Source: VFZN01 sp050249615 (GTDB lineage: Bacteria; Acidobacteriota; Vicinamibacteria; Vicinamibacterales; UBA2999). Taken from it: a stretch of DNA of 64,000 nucleotides. Below, piece after piece: positions 36,133-46,388 of the stretch. The first letter of the stretch is position 1, and the number at the start of each line of letters is the position of its first letter. Location: NCBI GenBank assembly GCA_050249615.1, contig JBFWQE010000009.1, forward strand, positions 1 to 64,000, written 5' to 3'. The translations under genes were made by a program, and so were the position numbers. A model generated the notes under the pieces. It had not been told where the DNA came from, ran no database searches, and worked only from the letters and a program-made list of their open reading frames with translations.

Positions 36133-38597
36133 GGGGCACCGCCTCCGGGGCGCAGGCTCCGCCAGACGATGCGCGACCACGACTCGGCCAGGGCCCACGA
36201 CAGCAGGGCCGCACCGAAGACGAGGCCCCACAGCGGCAGATCGAGGCTGGCGCCAAACAGGACTGCCGTCACGGGCCAGACGGCGGCCGCCATCTGGATG
36301 GCGATGCCACCAACGACCGCCAGGTGGAGGTAGGCGTTGGGCAGTGGGGCGATCCGCGTGTGCCGCGAGGGATAGGTCAGCATGAGCTGACCGATGGCCA
36401 TGAAGTGAAAGGTCACCGCGCGCGCGATCTCGGGCTCATAGCCGAGCCGCGGAACCAGGCCCAGCAGGCCCAGCGCCAGCGCGGCCTTCATGGATCCAGC
36501 ACCCACGATGAACCGCATGGAAGGCCCGTCCAGCAGCGGCGCATCCGGCGACCGCGGCGGCTGACGCATGACGCCGGGCGTGCGGTCGAAGGCCAGCGCC
36601 AGCGCGGGCAACCCGTCGGTCACGAGGTTGATCCAGAGGATCTGCGCGGCGGTCAGGGGCAGCAGCGGCCCACCGTCCACGTCGCGCAAGCCGAGCATGT
36701 AGGCGAGGATGACGCCCGCGCCGACGAGGAGCACCTCGGACAGGTTGGTCGAGAAGAGGAAGCGCAGGAACTTCTGGATGTTCTCGTAGATGGCGCGGCC
36801 CTCTTCGACCGCGCCGACGATGGTCGCGAAGTTGTCGTCGAGGAGGACGAGATCCGAAACCTCGCGGCTCACGTCCGATCCGCGCTGCCCCATGGCCACG
36901 CCGACGTCCGAACGCTTCAGCGCCGGCGCGTCGTTCACGCCGTCGCCGGTCATCGCGACGATGTCGCCCCCCTGCTGGAGGGTCTCGACGAGCCGCAGCT
37001 TCTGCTCGGGTTGGACCCGGGCGAAGACATTCACCTCGGCCGCGGCGGCCGCGAGGGCGGGCTCGCTGTAGTCCTTCAGGTCCTCCCCGGTCAGCACGCG
37101 CGCACCGGGAATGCCGATCTGGCGAGCCACGGCCAGCGCGGTCGCGGGATGGTCGCCGGTGATCATCAGCACGCGAATACCCGCCGCGCGCGCTTCGCCC
37201 ACCGCGTGGGCGACCTCGCGGCGGGGCGGATCCCAGAACAGCACCAGGCCCAGCATGGCCAGATCGCGCTCGGCCTCACCCGGCGCCCACGCGAGCGCGA
37301 GCACGCGGTACCCTTCCCGCGCGTACGCGTCGGCTTTCTCACGCCACGACGCCAGTTCGCCGGCCTCGAGCGCGCAGCGCTCGAGGAGCACCTCGGGGGC
37401 GCCCTTCAAGTAGCTCGTGAGGCGGCCCTCTTCGTTCACGGTGGCTCGGGTGAACCCCCAGGCGCTGTCGAACGGGCGGTCCGACTCGACAGGATGCGCC
37501 TCACGGAGGGCCACGACATCCACGCCCTGCGCGTTGGCGTACTGCAGGAGCCCGAGATCCAGCGGGTCGCCGGCGCCGTAGGCCGGGTCGGCGTCGTTGG
37601 CCAGCACAATCGCCCGCAGGGCGCGTTCGGCCTGGGACGTGTCGAGGGATCGGACCTCCATCCGGTTCTCGGTGAGCGTGCCGGTCTTGTCGGTCGCGAT
37701 GACGGTCACCGAGCCGAGCGCCTCGACCGCGGACAGGCGCCGGACGACGGCACGTTGCCGAGCCATGCGTTCCACGCCCAGCGCCAGCGCCACGGTCAGC
37801 ACGGCCGGCAGGCCCTCGGGGACCGCGGCCACGGCGAGCGCGACGGCCAGAACCATCATCCGTGCAGCCTGGCCAATACCCTCGGCGAGGATTCCCAGGA
37901 GGGTCAGTCCGGCGGCCAGCAGGAGGACCCAGCGTGCGATCTGCCTCCCCAGCTGGTCCACCCGCCGCTCGAGCGGCGTCTTCCCGGCGGCAATGCCGCC
38001 GAGCATCGTGGCCAGGCGTCCCATGGCGCTGCCCGCCCCGGTCCGCTCGACCTCGAGATAGGTCCTGCCGCGCACGAGGAGCGTCCCGCTGAACACGTCG
38101 TCACCCGTGCCCTTGTCCACGGGGACCGACTCGCCCGTGAGCACCGACTCGTCGAGCATGGCGCCATGCTCGTCGCGCAGGCGCCCATCCGCCGGCACGC
38201 GGTCGCCCGCTTCCAGGCGCACCCAGTCGCCGGGCACGACGTCCGCGCTGGGGCGGCGGACCAGCTGCTCGTCGCGGAGCACCCATACCTGGGCCGCCCC
38301 GAGGGCTTTCAGGCGGGCCAGCGCCGCCTCGGATCGCCGCTCCTGGTACAGGCCGAGCCCGGCGTTGAGCAGCAGGATAGTTGCGATGGCGATGGCGTCG
38401 GCCGGCCAGCCGTGGGCACCCTCCGACGCCCACACGCCGAGGTCGAAGCCCAGCGCGACGATCAGGATGTAGATGAGGGGGCTTTCGAACTGCCGCAGGA
38501 ACCGCCGCCACACCGGATCCCGCGGGGGCTCGGGCAGCGCATTCGGACCGACCGACTGGAGCAGGGCGGCCGCTTCGGCGGTGGATAGTCCGGGCAT
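36129..38597 (-). CDS. P-type Ca2+-transporting ATPase (P2A)
   Basis: The 822-residue protein has an N-terminal cation-ATPase domain, TGES at 154-157 in the actuator domain, PEGLP at 260-264 in helix M4 and the phosphorylation motif DKTGT at D303. Further motifs are KGAPE, MITGDHP and TGDGVNDAPALK. M4 PEGLP together with M5 NLSE and M6 NLVTDGLPA provides the acidic and amide side chains of a Ca2+ site as in SERCA/PMR1-type pumps. It should export Ca2+, or possibly Mn2+. Co-translated with the downstream cation exchanger. Confidence 0.93.
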   Translation of the reverse strand: MPGLSTAEAAALLQSVGPNALPEPPRDPVWRRFLRQFESPLIYILIVALGFDLGVWASEGAHGWPADAIAIATILLLNAGLGLYQERRSEAALARLKALGAAQVWVLRDEQLVRRPSADVVPGDWVRLEAGDRVPADGRLRDEHGAMLDESVLTGESVPVDKGTGDDVFSGTLLVRGRTYLEVERTGAGSAMGRLATMLGGIAAGKTPLERRVDQLGRQIARWVLLLAAGLTLLGILAEGIGQAARMMVLAVALAVAAVPEGLPAVLTVALALGVERMARQRAVVRRLSAVEALGSVTVIATDKTGTLTENRMEVRSLDTSQAERALRAIVLANDADPAYGAGDPLDLGLLQYANAQGVDVVALREAHPVESDRPFDSAWGFTRATVNEEGRLTSYLKGAPEVLLERCALEAGELASWREKADAYAREGYRVLALAWAPGEAERDLAMLGLVLFWDPPRREVAHAVGEARAAGIRVLMITGDHPATALAVARQIGIPGARVLTGEDLKDYSEPALAAAAAEVNVFARVQPEQKLRLVETLQQGGDIVAMTGDGVNDAPALKRSDVGVAMGQRGSDVSREVSDLVLLDDNFATIVGAVEEGRAIYENIQKFLRFLFSTNLSEVLLVGAGVILAYMLGLRDVDGGPLLPLTAAQILWINLVTDGLPALALAFDRTPGVMRQPPRSPDAPLLDGPSMRFIVGAGSMKAALALGLLGLVPRLGYEPEIARAVTFHFMAIGQLMLTYPSRHTRIAPLPNAYLHLAVVGGIAIQMAAAVWPVTAVLFGASLDLPLWGLVFGAALLSWALAESWSRIVWRSLRPGGGAP

Positions 38598-38802
38598 GGG
38601 GGAACGCGCGAGCGGTGTCCCCCGACTCTAACCCACGAGCGGGGCGGTGGGAGTCACTGATGGCATCGCCCGTGGTCGATCGCGCGAATTCGATGCCGAT
38701 CGTGCTGGACAACGAGCGCACGCGGGAGCAAGATGATTCTTGCCGGCATCGCAGTCCCCCGTTCCGGCCGCGTGCACTCGCTCAAACCGTGTGGAGGCCG
38801 CC
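38598..38802. other. Divergent intergenic region
   Basis: About 205 bp between the Ca2+-ATPase (minus) and the small HTH gene (plus). No clear promoter or repeat is seen apart from a strong GGAGG at 38793-38797 for the plus-strand gene. Confidence 0.4.
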
Positions 38803-39111
38803 ATGGCCGTCAACTGGGACCCCTCGAAAGCCACCACTCCCCCGGCGAATCTGCTCGCGCGCGTGCCCAAGGCCCGCGCCGCCAAGGTTGATGCGCCGGC
38901 GGCGCCCGTGCCCGCGTCGATCGAACAGGTGGCACGACGAGTGCGCGCGGAATACCTCGAGATGCCAGGCCTCTGTCTCACGCGCGACCAGGCTCGCTGC
39001 CTGTGGGGTCTCGATGTCCAGACCTGCGATCGCGTGCTGTCGCACCTCGTCGCCAGCGGTTTCCTCACGTGCACGGCGCACGCCACGTACATCCGCGCGG
39101 ACGGTGGATAA
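38803..39111 (+). CDS. Small winged-helix-like protein
   Basis: The 102-residue protein starts at ATG 38803, with GGAGG five to six nt upstream; the in-frame ATG at 38740 has no such signal. The C-terminal half reads EMPGLCLTRDQARCLWGLDVQTCDRVLSHLVASGFLTCT, a helix-turn-helix followed by a wing-like end (ATYIRADGG). The N-terminal half is Ala/Pro-rich. It is likely a small DNA-binding or regulatory protein; target unknown. It converges on the hsp20-dnaK operon, with a shared terminator between. Confidence 0.6.
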   Translation: MAVNWDPSKATTPPANLLARVPKARAAKVDAPAAPVPASIEQVARRVRAEYLEMPGLCLTRDQARCLWGLDVQTCDRVLSHLVASGFLTCTAHATYIRADGG

Positions 39112-39182
39112 GGGATGGCAAGGGAGGCGGGGGAAGTGTGACGCTGGAGTTGAGAAGTCGGAAGTGAGCGACGCAGAAACAG

Positions 39183-39211
39183 AAAGAGCCCGGTCGATGA
39201 CCGGGCTCTTT
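39183..39211. terminator. Bidirectional rho-independent terminator
   Basis: A perfect 13-bp stem (arms AAAGAGCCCGGTC at 39183-39195 and GACCGGGCTCTTT at 39199-39211) with a three-base loop. It carries A/T tracts on both sides and lies between convergent genes, so it can stop transcripts from both strands. Confidence 0.93.
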
Positions 39212-39251
39212 CACTTGTTACGGACGTGCCGTCCCCGGCGTCGACGCGGCT

Positions 39252-39695
39252 CTAGGAGCCAACCTCGACGGTGATGGACCGCGGCTTGGCTTCCTCGCGG
39301 AACGGCAACCGGACGGTAAGGACGCCGTTCTTGAACTCCGCGCCGATCTTCCCCGAATCCACCGTGGCCGGCAGCGAGAACGAGCGGCTGAAGCTGCCGT
39401 AGGCGCGCTCGATGCGGTGGTAGTGCTCCTTCTTCACTTCGCTGTCGAACTTCCGTTCGCCGCTCAGCGTGAGGGTGTTGTTCTCCACCGTCACCGACAC
39501 GTCTTCCTTCTTCACGTCTGGCAGCTCGGCCTTGAGCACGAGCTCCTTCTTGTCGTTCTCGAAGATGTCCACCGCCGGCACCCAGTTGCTGAGCACGCCC
39601 TCCTCACGAGGGCCATAGGGCTCGCCGAAGATGCGGTTCATCCGGTCCTGCAGGACCGCCAGGTCACGGAACGGGTCGAATCGCGCAATGGCCAT
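39252..39695 (-). CDS. Hsp20 small heat-shock protein
   Basis: The 147-residue protein has a full alpha-crystallin domain: VPAVDIFENDKKELVLKAELPDVKKEDVSV, LTLSGERK, YGSFSRSFSLPATVD, and the terminal-beta segment FKNGVLTVRLPF. ATG 39695 is preceded by GAGGAG at 9 nt; the ATG at 39704 abuts that site and is excluded. It acts as an ATP-independent holdase that keeps unfolding proteins soluble. It is the second gene of the dnaK operon, 13 nt downstream of the dnaK stop. Confidence 0.95.
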   Translation of the reverse strand: MAIARFDPFRDLAVLQDRMNRIFGEPYGPREEGVLSNWVPAVDIFENDKKELVLKAELPDVKKEDVSVTVENNTLTLSGERKFDSEVKKEHYHRIERAYGSFSRSFSLPATVDSGKIGAEFKNGVLTVRLPFREEAKPRSITVEVGS

Positions 39696-39708
39696 TGTTC
39701 TCATCTCC

Positions 39709-41604
<1,896 letters not shown>

Positions 41605-41635
41605 GTGGATTGTCTCGCCTCCGTCAGTTGATCTC

Positions 41636-41665
41636 AGGATAGGGACACGCTGAGTAATTGTCAAG
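41636..41665 (-). promoter_or_regulatory. Candidate heat-shock promoter of dnaK-hsp20
   Basis: On the minus strand, CTTGACA and CCCTATCCT are separated by 14 nt, close to the sigma-32 consensus CTTGAA-N(13-14)-CCCCATNT. The same stretch also reads TTGACA-17-TATCCT as a sigma-70 promoter, so either or both factors may use it. It lies 32 nt upstream of the dnaK start. Confidence 0.6.
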
Positions 41666-41741
41666 CATACAATCTTAGTCAATAACACTCATATTCTAGA
41701 CCGCCTTTGGGCGCGGCTGTGGGCCCCTTCCGCCGGCAGTT

Positions 41742-42175
41742 CTACTTCTGCTGAATCGTCTCCAGGTAGCGCGTCAGCGCCGTGATGCGCTGCCGGACCA
41801 TGGCTTCGTCGCCCATCACACGGAAGGTGGAACCCCAGGTCGGCATGTCCGTGGATCCGTGCGCGGGCACGACGACGCCGAAATCCAGCACCATGGCGAC
41901 GCGTTGGGCCGGGAACTCGCCCTTGTTGGCCGCGGCCACCGGGTCAGGTCGGTGGGCTTGGTCGTGAGGGCCGTCGCCACCGGACCGTCCCCACGGCCCT
42001 TGGCGCCGTGGCACGGCGCGCAGTAGCCGCGATACATGTCGGCCCCTTCTTCCACCGGCCCGCGCGCTGCCCTCCCCGCCGCTGAAGGCCCTTGCGGCGC
42101 CGCCAGTGTGATGGCGGCCGAGGTGGCCGCGATCGCCGCGGCCAGAATCAGAGAACCTGCATGATGAGGGAACAT
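41742..42175 (-). pseudogene. Cytochrome c-like protein split by a single-base frameshift
   Basis: The frame from ATG 42175 gives a signal peptide and a haem c site CAPCH with following KGRGDGPVATALTTKPTDLT. At about 41938-41945 the coding frame is lost; in the adjacent frame the expected continuation resumes at once (VAAANKGEFPAQRVAMVLDFG ... HGSTDMPTWGSTFRV) and ends at 41742. Adding one base in the CGGTGG run would restore a normal small cytochrome c of about 145 residues. It is either a recent pseudogene or a sequencing error; the protein would be a periplasmic electron carrier. Confidence 0.75.
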
Positions 42176-42314
42176 CGCACACCCCCGAATGGGCACGTCG
42201 GTGACGGGAATCCGTCCAAAGGCGCGCCTCACCGGCGGGATGTGCATAACCCCGGCCATCCCCGCGAGACCGACAGGCGAGCTGTCCGTGTCGCCCGCTG
42301 GCGGTCCTGCGCGC

Positions 42315-42320
42315 TAGAAT
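42315..42320 (+). promoter_or_regulatory. -10-like TAGAAT of the second hsp20
   Basis: TAGAAT ends 9 nt before ATG 42330, repeating the short-leader pattern. Confidence 0.5.
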
Positions 42321-42329
42321 CGACAACTG

Positions 42330-42782
42330 ATGTCGTACATCGCGTCCCCGCACGATCCGCCCGATCTCGCGCACGAGGTCCGCCGCCTGTTCGAGGATCT
42401 GGCCCGCCGCCGCCCCGACCGTCGGGCGTTCGTGTCGGGCGAGTGCTCGCCGACGCTGGACGTCCTCGAGACCGATGCCACCGTCGAGGTGCTGGTGGAC
42501 GTCCCTGGCCTCTCCGCCGACGCCCTGCGCATCCTGATCAAGGGCGGCATCGTGCTCGTCGTCGGCGAAAAGGAGCGGAGCGAGCCGTCGCGCACGCCGA
42601 CGAGCTATCACCTGGTGGAGCGGGACTTCGGCCGTTTCGCCCGCGCCGTCCGCATCCATGCGGCGGTCGACGCGGCACGGGCTCGCGCGACGTTGGCCCA
42701 CGGCGAGTTGCGCATCGTGCTCCCCCGCCTCGACGAGCGGCGCGGCCAGGAGTTCCTCGTGCCCGTGGAATCCGGGGCCTAG
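42330..42782 (+). CDS. Second Hsp20/alpha-crystallin family protein
   Basis: The 150-residue protein has an alpha-crystallin-type core: TLDVLETDATVEVLVDVPGLSADALRI, GIVLVVGEKE, DFGRFARAVRI, and HGELRIVLPRL. It lacks the long N-terminal region of the dnaK-linked Hsp20 and has a short Arg-rich start. It is a likely holdase chaperone. Its stop codon is directly followed by the GTG start of ymdB. Confidence 0.85.
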   Translation: MSYIASPHDPPDLAHEVRRLFEDLARRRPDRRAFVSGECSPTLDVLETDATVEVLVDVPGLSADALRILIKGGIVLVVGEKERSEPSRTPTSYHLVERDFGRFARAVRIHAAVDAARARATLAHGELRIVLPRLDERRGQEFLVPVESGA

Positions 42783-43610
42783 GTGAAGCTCCTCTTCCTC
42801 GGCGACATCGTCGGCCGGCCTGGCCGTGAGCTGGTGAAGCGAGCCGTCAAGCCGCTCGTCCGCGCGTACGGGCTCGATCTGGTCGTGGCCAACGGCGAGA
42901 ATGCCGCGGCGGGTGCGGGCATCACGCGCGAGAACGCCGAGGACATCTTCAAGGCCGGCGTCCACGTCATCACCGGCGGCAACCACATCTGGGACAAGAA
43001 GGAGATCATCGAGTTCATCGATCGCGAACCGCGCCTGCTCCGCCCCGCGAACTACCCGCCCGGTACGCCCGGCCGGGGCTCCACGGTCGTTCGCGCGGCC
43101 GATGGGACGGCGGTCGGCGTCCTGAGCGTGATGGGCCGCGTGTTCCTCTCGACCATCGACGATCCGTTCGCCGTCGCGGAACGCGAGGTGGCGGCCCTTC
43201 GAGAGCAGGGCGCGTCGGTCATCCTCGTGGACATGCATGCGGAGACAACCTCGGAGAAGATTGCGCTCTGCTGGTTGCTCGACGGCCGCGTCAGCGCGGT
43301 CATCGGCACCCACACGCACGTGCAGACCGCCGACGAGCGCATCCTGCCAGGGGGCACGGCCTGCCTGACCGACGCGGGCATGACGGGACCGCACGATGGC
43401 GTGATCGGCATGGACCGCGCCGGGGTGCTCGCACGCTTCCGCACCGGCATGCCCGCCAGATTCGAACCCGCCACGGGCGATCCGCGCCTGAACGGCGTCC
43501 TGATCACGGCAGACCCGCTGACCGGTCGGGCCACGGCCATCGAGCGCTTGAGCCTGGGCGCGGCCGACATCGACGCCCTCGCCGCCGCCGAGGAGACGGC
43601 CGCGCGATGA
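42783..43610 (+). CDS. ymdB: YmdB-family metallophosphoesterase (2',3'-cyclic-nucleotide 2'-phosphodiesterase)
   Basis: The 275-residue protein from GTG 42783 shows the family order: LFLGDIVGRPGRE, VANGENAAAGAGIT, GGNHIWDKKE, LVDMHAETTSEK, IGTHTHVQTADE. These hold the Asp, Glu, Asn and His ligands of the dimetal site. YmdB proteins hydrolyse cyclic nucleotides and influence biofilm and RNA decay in other bacteria. It overlaps xseA by 4 bp downstream and directly abuts hsp20 upstream. Confidence 0.93.
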   Translation: MKLLFLGDIVGRPGRELVKRAVKPLVRAYGLDLVVANGENAAAGAGITRENAEDIFKAGVHVITGGNHIWDKKEIIEFIDREPRLLRPANYPPGTPGRGSTVVRAADGTAVGVLSVMGRVFLSTIDDPFAVAEREVAALREQGASVILVDMHAETTSEKIALCWLLDGRVSAVIGTHTHVQTADERILPGGTACLTDAGMTGPHDGVIGMDRAGVLARFRTGMPARFEPATGDPRLNGVLITADPLTGRATAIERLSLGAADIDALAAAEETAAR

Positions 43611-45145
43611 GCCAGCTCCCGTTCGACGATCCCCCGGGCCGCGCGGCGCCTCGGCCGCCCCACCCCAGGCAGACGACTCAACCCGGGGCTCCAACCCCGG
43701 CGCCCCGGGCAGTTCCCTCCGCGCCAACTGTTCCATCTGCGCCATCTGCGTCATCTGCGCCATCTGCGCCATCTGCGTCATCTGCGTCATCTGCGTCATC
43801 TGCGGCCCCATCCGCGTCCCGGCGTCGCATCCTCTCGGTGTCCGAGTTGTCGGCCCGCCTGCGCGGCGTGCTCGAATCGGAGTTCGCCGACGTGTGGGTG
43901 GAGGGCGAGATCTCGAACGGCCGCGCCTGGAACTCCGGGCACTTCTACTTCACGCTGAAGGACGCGGGTGCCCAGGTGAAGGGCGTCGTCTTCCGCTCGG
44001 CGCTCCGGCTGCTCAAGTTCCGCCCCGAGGACGGCCTGCACGTGGTGGCCCGCGGGCGGATCAGCGTCTACGAGCCGAAGGGCGAGTACCAGCTGGTGTG
44101 CGAGCACATGGAGCCGCAGGGGTACGGCCCGTTGCAGCTGGCCTTCGAGCAGCTGAAGAAGAAGTTGTCCGCCGAGGGATTGTTCGACGAGGCGCGCAAG
44201 CGTCCGCTTCCCGCGCTGCCCCGCCGCATCGGCATCGTCACCTCCATCGATGGCGCGGCGCTTCGGGACATCGTGCGCGTGCTGCGCCGTCGCTACCCGA
44301 ACGCGCACCTCGTCATCTCGCCCACCCGCGTGCAGGGCGAGGGCGCGGCGGGCGACATCGCCCGCGCCCTGCGACTGGCTCACCGCATCGAGGGCGTGGA
44401 CGTGATCATCGTCGGCCGCGGGGGCGGATCACTCGAGGACCTCTGGGCCTTCAACGAGGAGGCCGTGGCGCGGGCCATCGCCGCCTCCCCGGTCCCCGTG
44501 ATCTCCGCCGTCGGCCATGAGACCGACTTCACGATTGCCGACTTCGCCGCGGACCTGCGCGCGCCCACGCCGTCGGCGGCGGCCGAACTGGTGGTGCGGA
44601 AGAAGGACGAGTTCCAGGCGCACATCGATCGGCTCGCGCACCGGCTGGACGGTGCGGTGCATGGGCGCCTGCGCCGGCTCGAGTCGCGGCTGAACGGCCT
44701 GCTGGCGCGCCCGGGGTACGCGGGCCTGCCGGGGCGGCTCGCGTGGCGGGCGCGCCACCTCTCGGATCTCTCCGCCAGTCTCTCGGCGGAGGCGCGCGAC
44801 GGCCTCGAACGCCGCCGGCGGCGGGTGGAAACGCTGCGCCGCGGCCTCTCGCAGTTCGATCCGCGCCATCGCCTCGGCAAGGTTCGCGCGACCCTGATTG
44901 CCGAGCGGGGACGGCTGGACGCCGCGATGGCCCTCCGGCTGCACCGGATGCAGTCGCGCTTCAAGGCCACGGCCGCCGGGCTGAGCGGGCTCAGCCCGCT
45001 GGCGGTCCTCGGGCGCGGCTACGCCGTCTGCTGGGACGCCGACCGGAAGAGGGTCCTGCGCGATGCCGCCACGGTGCGGGCCGGCGAGGCCATCCGCGTG
45101 ACGCTGGAACGCGGCGAGATCAGCGCGCGCGTCACGGAACCGTAG
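43607..45145 (+). CDS. xseA: Exodeoxyribonuclease VII large subunit with a repeat-encoded N-terminal extension
   Basis: The family domain starts at about residue 75: ILSVSELSARLRGVLESEFADVWVEGEISN (OB fold), then PRRIGIVTS, VIIVGRGGGSLEDLWAFNEEAVARAI, VISAVGHETDFTIADF, and the long coiled-coil C-terminus. With XseB it degrades single-stranded DNA processively. The first 70 residues are an unusual Pro/Ala/Ser-rich linker; part of it (SAPSASSAPS...) comes from eight tandem 9-nt units. Its start overlaps ymdB by 4 bp. Confidence 0.95.
   Translation: MSQLPFDDPPGRAAPRPPHPRQTTQPGAPTPAPRAVPSAPTVPSAPSASSAPSAPSASSASSASSAAPSASRRRILSVSELSARLRGVLESEFADVWVEGEISNGRAWNSGHFYFTLKDAGAQVKGVVFRSALRLLKFRPEDGLHVVARGRISVYEPKGEYQLVCEHMEPQGYGPLQLAFEQLKKKLSAEGLFDEARKRPLPALPRRIGIVTSIDGAALRDIVRVLRRRYPNAHLVISPTRVQGEGAAGDIARALRLAHRIEGVDVIIVGRGGGSLEDLWAFNEEAVARAIAASPVPVISAVGHETDFTIADFAADLRAPTPSAAAELVVRKKDEFQAHIDRLAHRLDGAVHGRLRRLESRLNGLLARPGYAGLPGRLAWRARHLSDLSASLSAEARDGLERRRRRVETLRRGLSQFDPRHRLGKVRATLIAERGRLDAAMALRLHRMQSRFKATAAGLSGLSPLAVLGRGYAVCWDADRKRVLRDAATVRAGEAIRVTLERGEISARVTEP
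43734..43805. repeat. Eight tandem 9-nt CATCTGCGY units within xseA
   Basis: Eight consecutive copies of CATCTGCGC/CATCTGCGT encode alternating Ser-Ala-Pro and Ser-Ala-Ser. The unit is the same as in the 15617-15742 array, 28 kb away. Confidence 0.93.
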
Positions 45146-45162
45146 CGCCGCGGCACACGCGC

Positions 45163-45168
45163 TACAAT
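45163..45168 (+). promoter_or_regulatory. -10-like TACAAT upstream of xseB
   Basis: TACAAT lies in the 39-nt gap after xseA, ending 16 nt before the xseB ATG. It could start the xseB-ispA-tlyA-nadK transcript. Confidence 0.4.
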
Positions 45169-45184
45169 CGATCGCGCGTCCGCT

Positions 45185-45430
45185 ATGGATCCCACCATCA
45201 AGGATTTCGAAGCCGCCATCGCCGAGCTCGAGGGCATCGTCAAGAAGCTCGAGGAGGGCGACCTGCCGCTCGAGACCTCGCTGGCGCTCTACGAGCGAGG
45301 CGTGACGCTCTCGCGCTACTGCCACGAGCGGCTCGAGGCCGCGGAGCGTCGGATCGACGTGCTCAACGAGCGGGGCGAGGCGCGCCAGGCGTCTCCGGCC
45401 CTCGGCCTGGACCGCGACGACGAGGCCTGA
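45185..45430 (+). CDS. xseB: Exodeoxyribonuclease VII small subunit
   Basis: The 81-residue protein has the XseB helical core FEAAIAELEGIVKKLEEGDLPLETSLALYERGV followed by the second helix and an acidic tail. It pairs with XseA, encoded directly upstream, and is followed by ispA after 7 nt, a common arrangement in bacteria. Confidence 0.96.
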   Translation: MDPTIKDFEAAIAELEGIVKKLEEGDLPLETSLALYERGVTLSRYCHERLEAAERRIDVLNERGEARQASPALGLDRDDEA

Positions 45431-45437
45431 CCCCGCG

Positions 45438-46388
45438 GTGAACCTGGGCGAATATCTCGAGGCGCGCCGCGCCGACGTCGAGGCGGCGCTGGCCGAGGCG
45501 CTGCCCGCGCCTCCGCGGTGCCCGCCGGTCATCTTCGACGCCATGCGCTACTCGCTGCTCGGCGGCGGCAAGCGCCTCCGGCCCATCCTCGTGCTGGCCG
45601 CGTGCGAGGCCGTGTATCGCGGGCCGCTGCACGATGCCCTGGCGCTCGCCCTGCCGGCTGCGTGCGCGGTGGAGCTGATTCACACCTACTCGCTCATCCA
45701 CGACGACCTGCCGGCCATGGATGACGACTCCCTGCGCCGGGGGCGTCCCACCTCGCACGTCGTGCACGGCGAAGGCATGGCCATCCTCGCCGGAGACGGG
45801 CTGCAGGCGGAGGCCTTCGCCCTCCTCGCCCGACGGCCGGACACTCGCGAGCCGGACCTCGCATCGCGCCAGCTGCGGGCCATCCAGGTGATCGCCGAGG
45901 CCGCCGGGGCCATCGGCATGGTGGGCGGCCAGGCGATCGACCTCGATGCCGATCCCTCGCGCCATCACCCGCGCGACGGCCGCGCCGGGCAGGGCCCGCC
46001 ATCGATGGACGCGGCGGCGCTCGCCGACATGCACGCGCGCAAGACGGGCGCCCTCATCCGGGCCTCGGTCCTGGCCGGCGCGATCATGGGCGGCGCGGGC
46101 TCGCGCGTGCTCGACGCGCTCGACCGCTACGCGCGCGAGATCGGCCTTGCGTTCCAGATCGTGGACGACATCCTCGACGTCGAGGGCGCATCGGCCGACC
46201 TGGGCAAGACGGCCGGCAAGGACGCCGCATCCGGCAAGCCGACCTACGTCTCTCTGTACGGCCTCGAGGCGTCGAAGGCGCTCGCGGCCCGGTGCCTGTC
46301 CCGTGCCGAAGCCGCCCTGGCGGAGGCGGGCCTGGCCGACACGCCGCTTGCGGGCATCGCGCGCTGGATCGTCGAGCGGCGCACATGA
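45438..46388 (+). CDS. ispA: Polyprenyl (farnesyl/geranylgeranyl) diphosphate synthase
   Basis: The 316-residue trans-prenyltransferase starts at GTG 45438. It has GGGKRLRPIL, the first Asp-rich motif HDDLPAMDDD, the metal and substrate segments GRPTSHVVHGEGMAILAGD and the second Asp-rich motif IVDDILDVEG. It condenses isopentenyl diphosphate onto allylic diphosphates; the residues before the first motif and the xseB linkage favour FPP synthase. A Pro/Gly-rich insert (DPSRHHPRDGRAGQGPP) sits in the middle. It overlaps tlyA by 4 bp. Confidence 0.93.
   Translation: MNLGEYLEARRADVEAALAEALPAPPRCPPVIFDAMRYSLLGGGKRLRPILVLAACEAVYRGPLHDALALALPAACAVELIHTYSLIHDDLPAMDDDSLRRGRPTSHVVHGEGMAILAGDGLQAEAFALLARRPDTREPDLASRQLRAIQVIAEAAGAIGMVGGQAIDLDADPSRHHPRDGRAGQGPPSMDAAALADMHARKTGALIRASVLAGAIMGGAGSRVLDALDRYAREIGLAFQIVDDILDVEGASADLGKTAGKDAASGKPTYVSLYGLEASKALAARCLSRAEAALAEAGLADTPLAGIARWIVERRT

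Noticed and set aside
43673..43711. A second copy of the lpxB palindrome at the start of xseA
   Set aside because: The CCCGGGGCTCC...CCCCGG stretch is only loosely similar and is part of a GC-rich linker; the arms do not match the lpxB element.
41742..43811. A 689-codon minus-strand frame
   Set aside because: It is antisense to ymdB and hsp20. Only its last part is meaningful, as the second half of the frameshifted cytochrome c.
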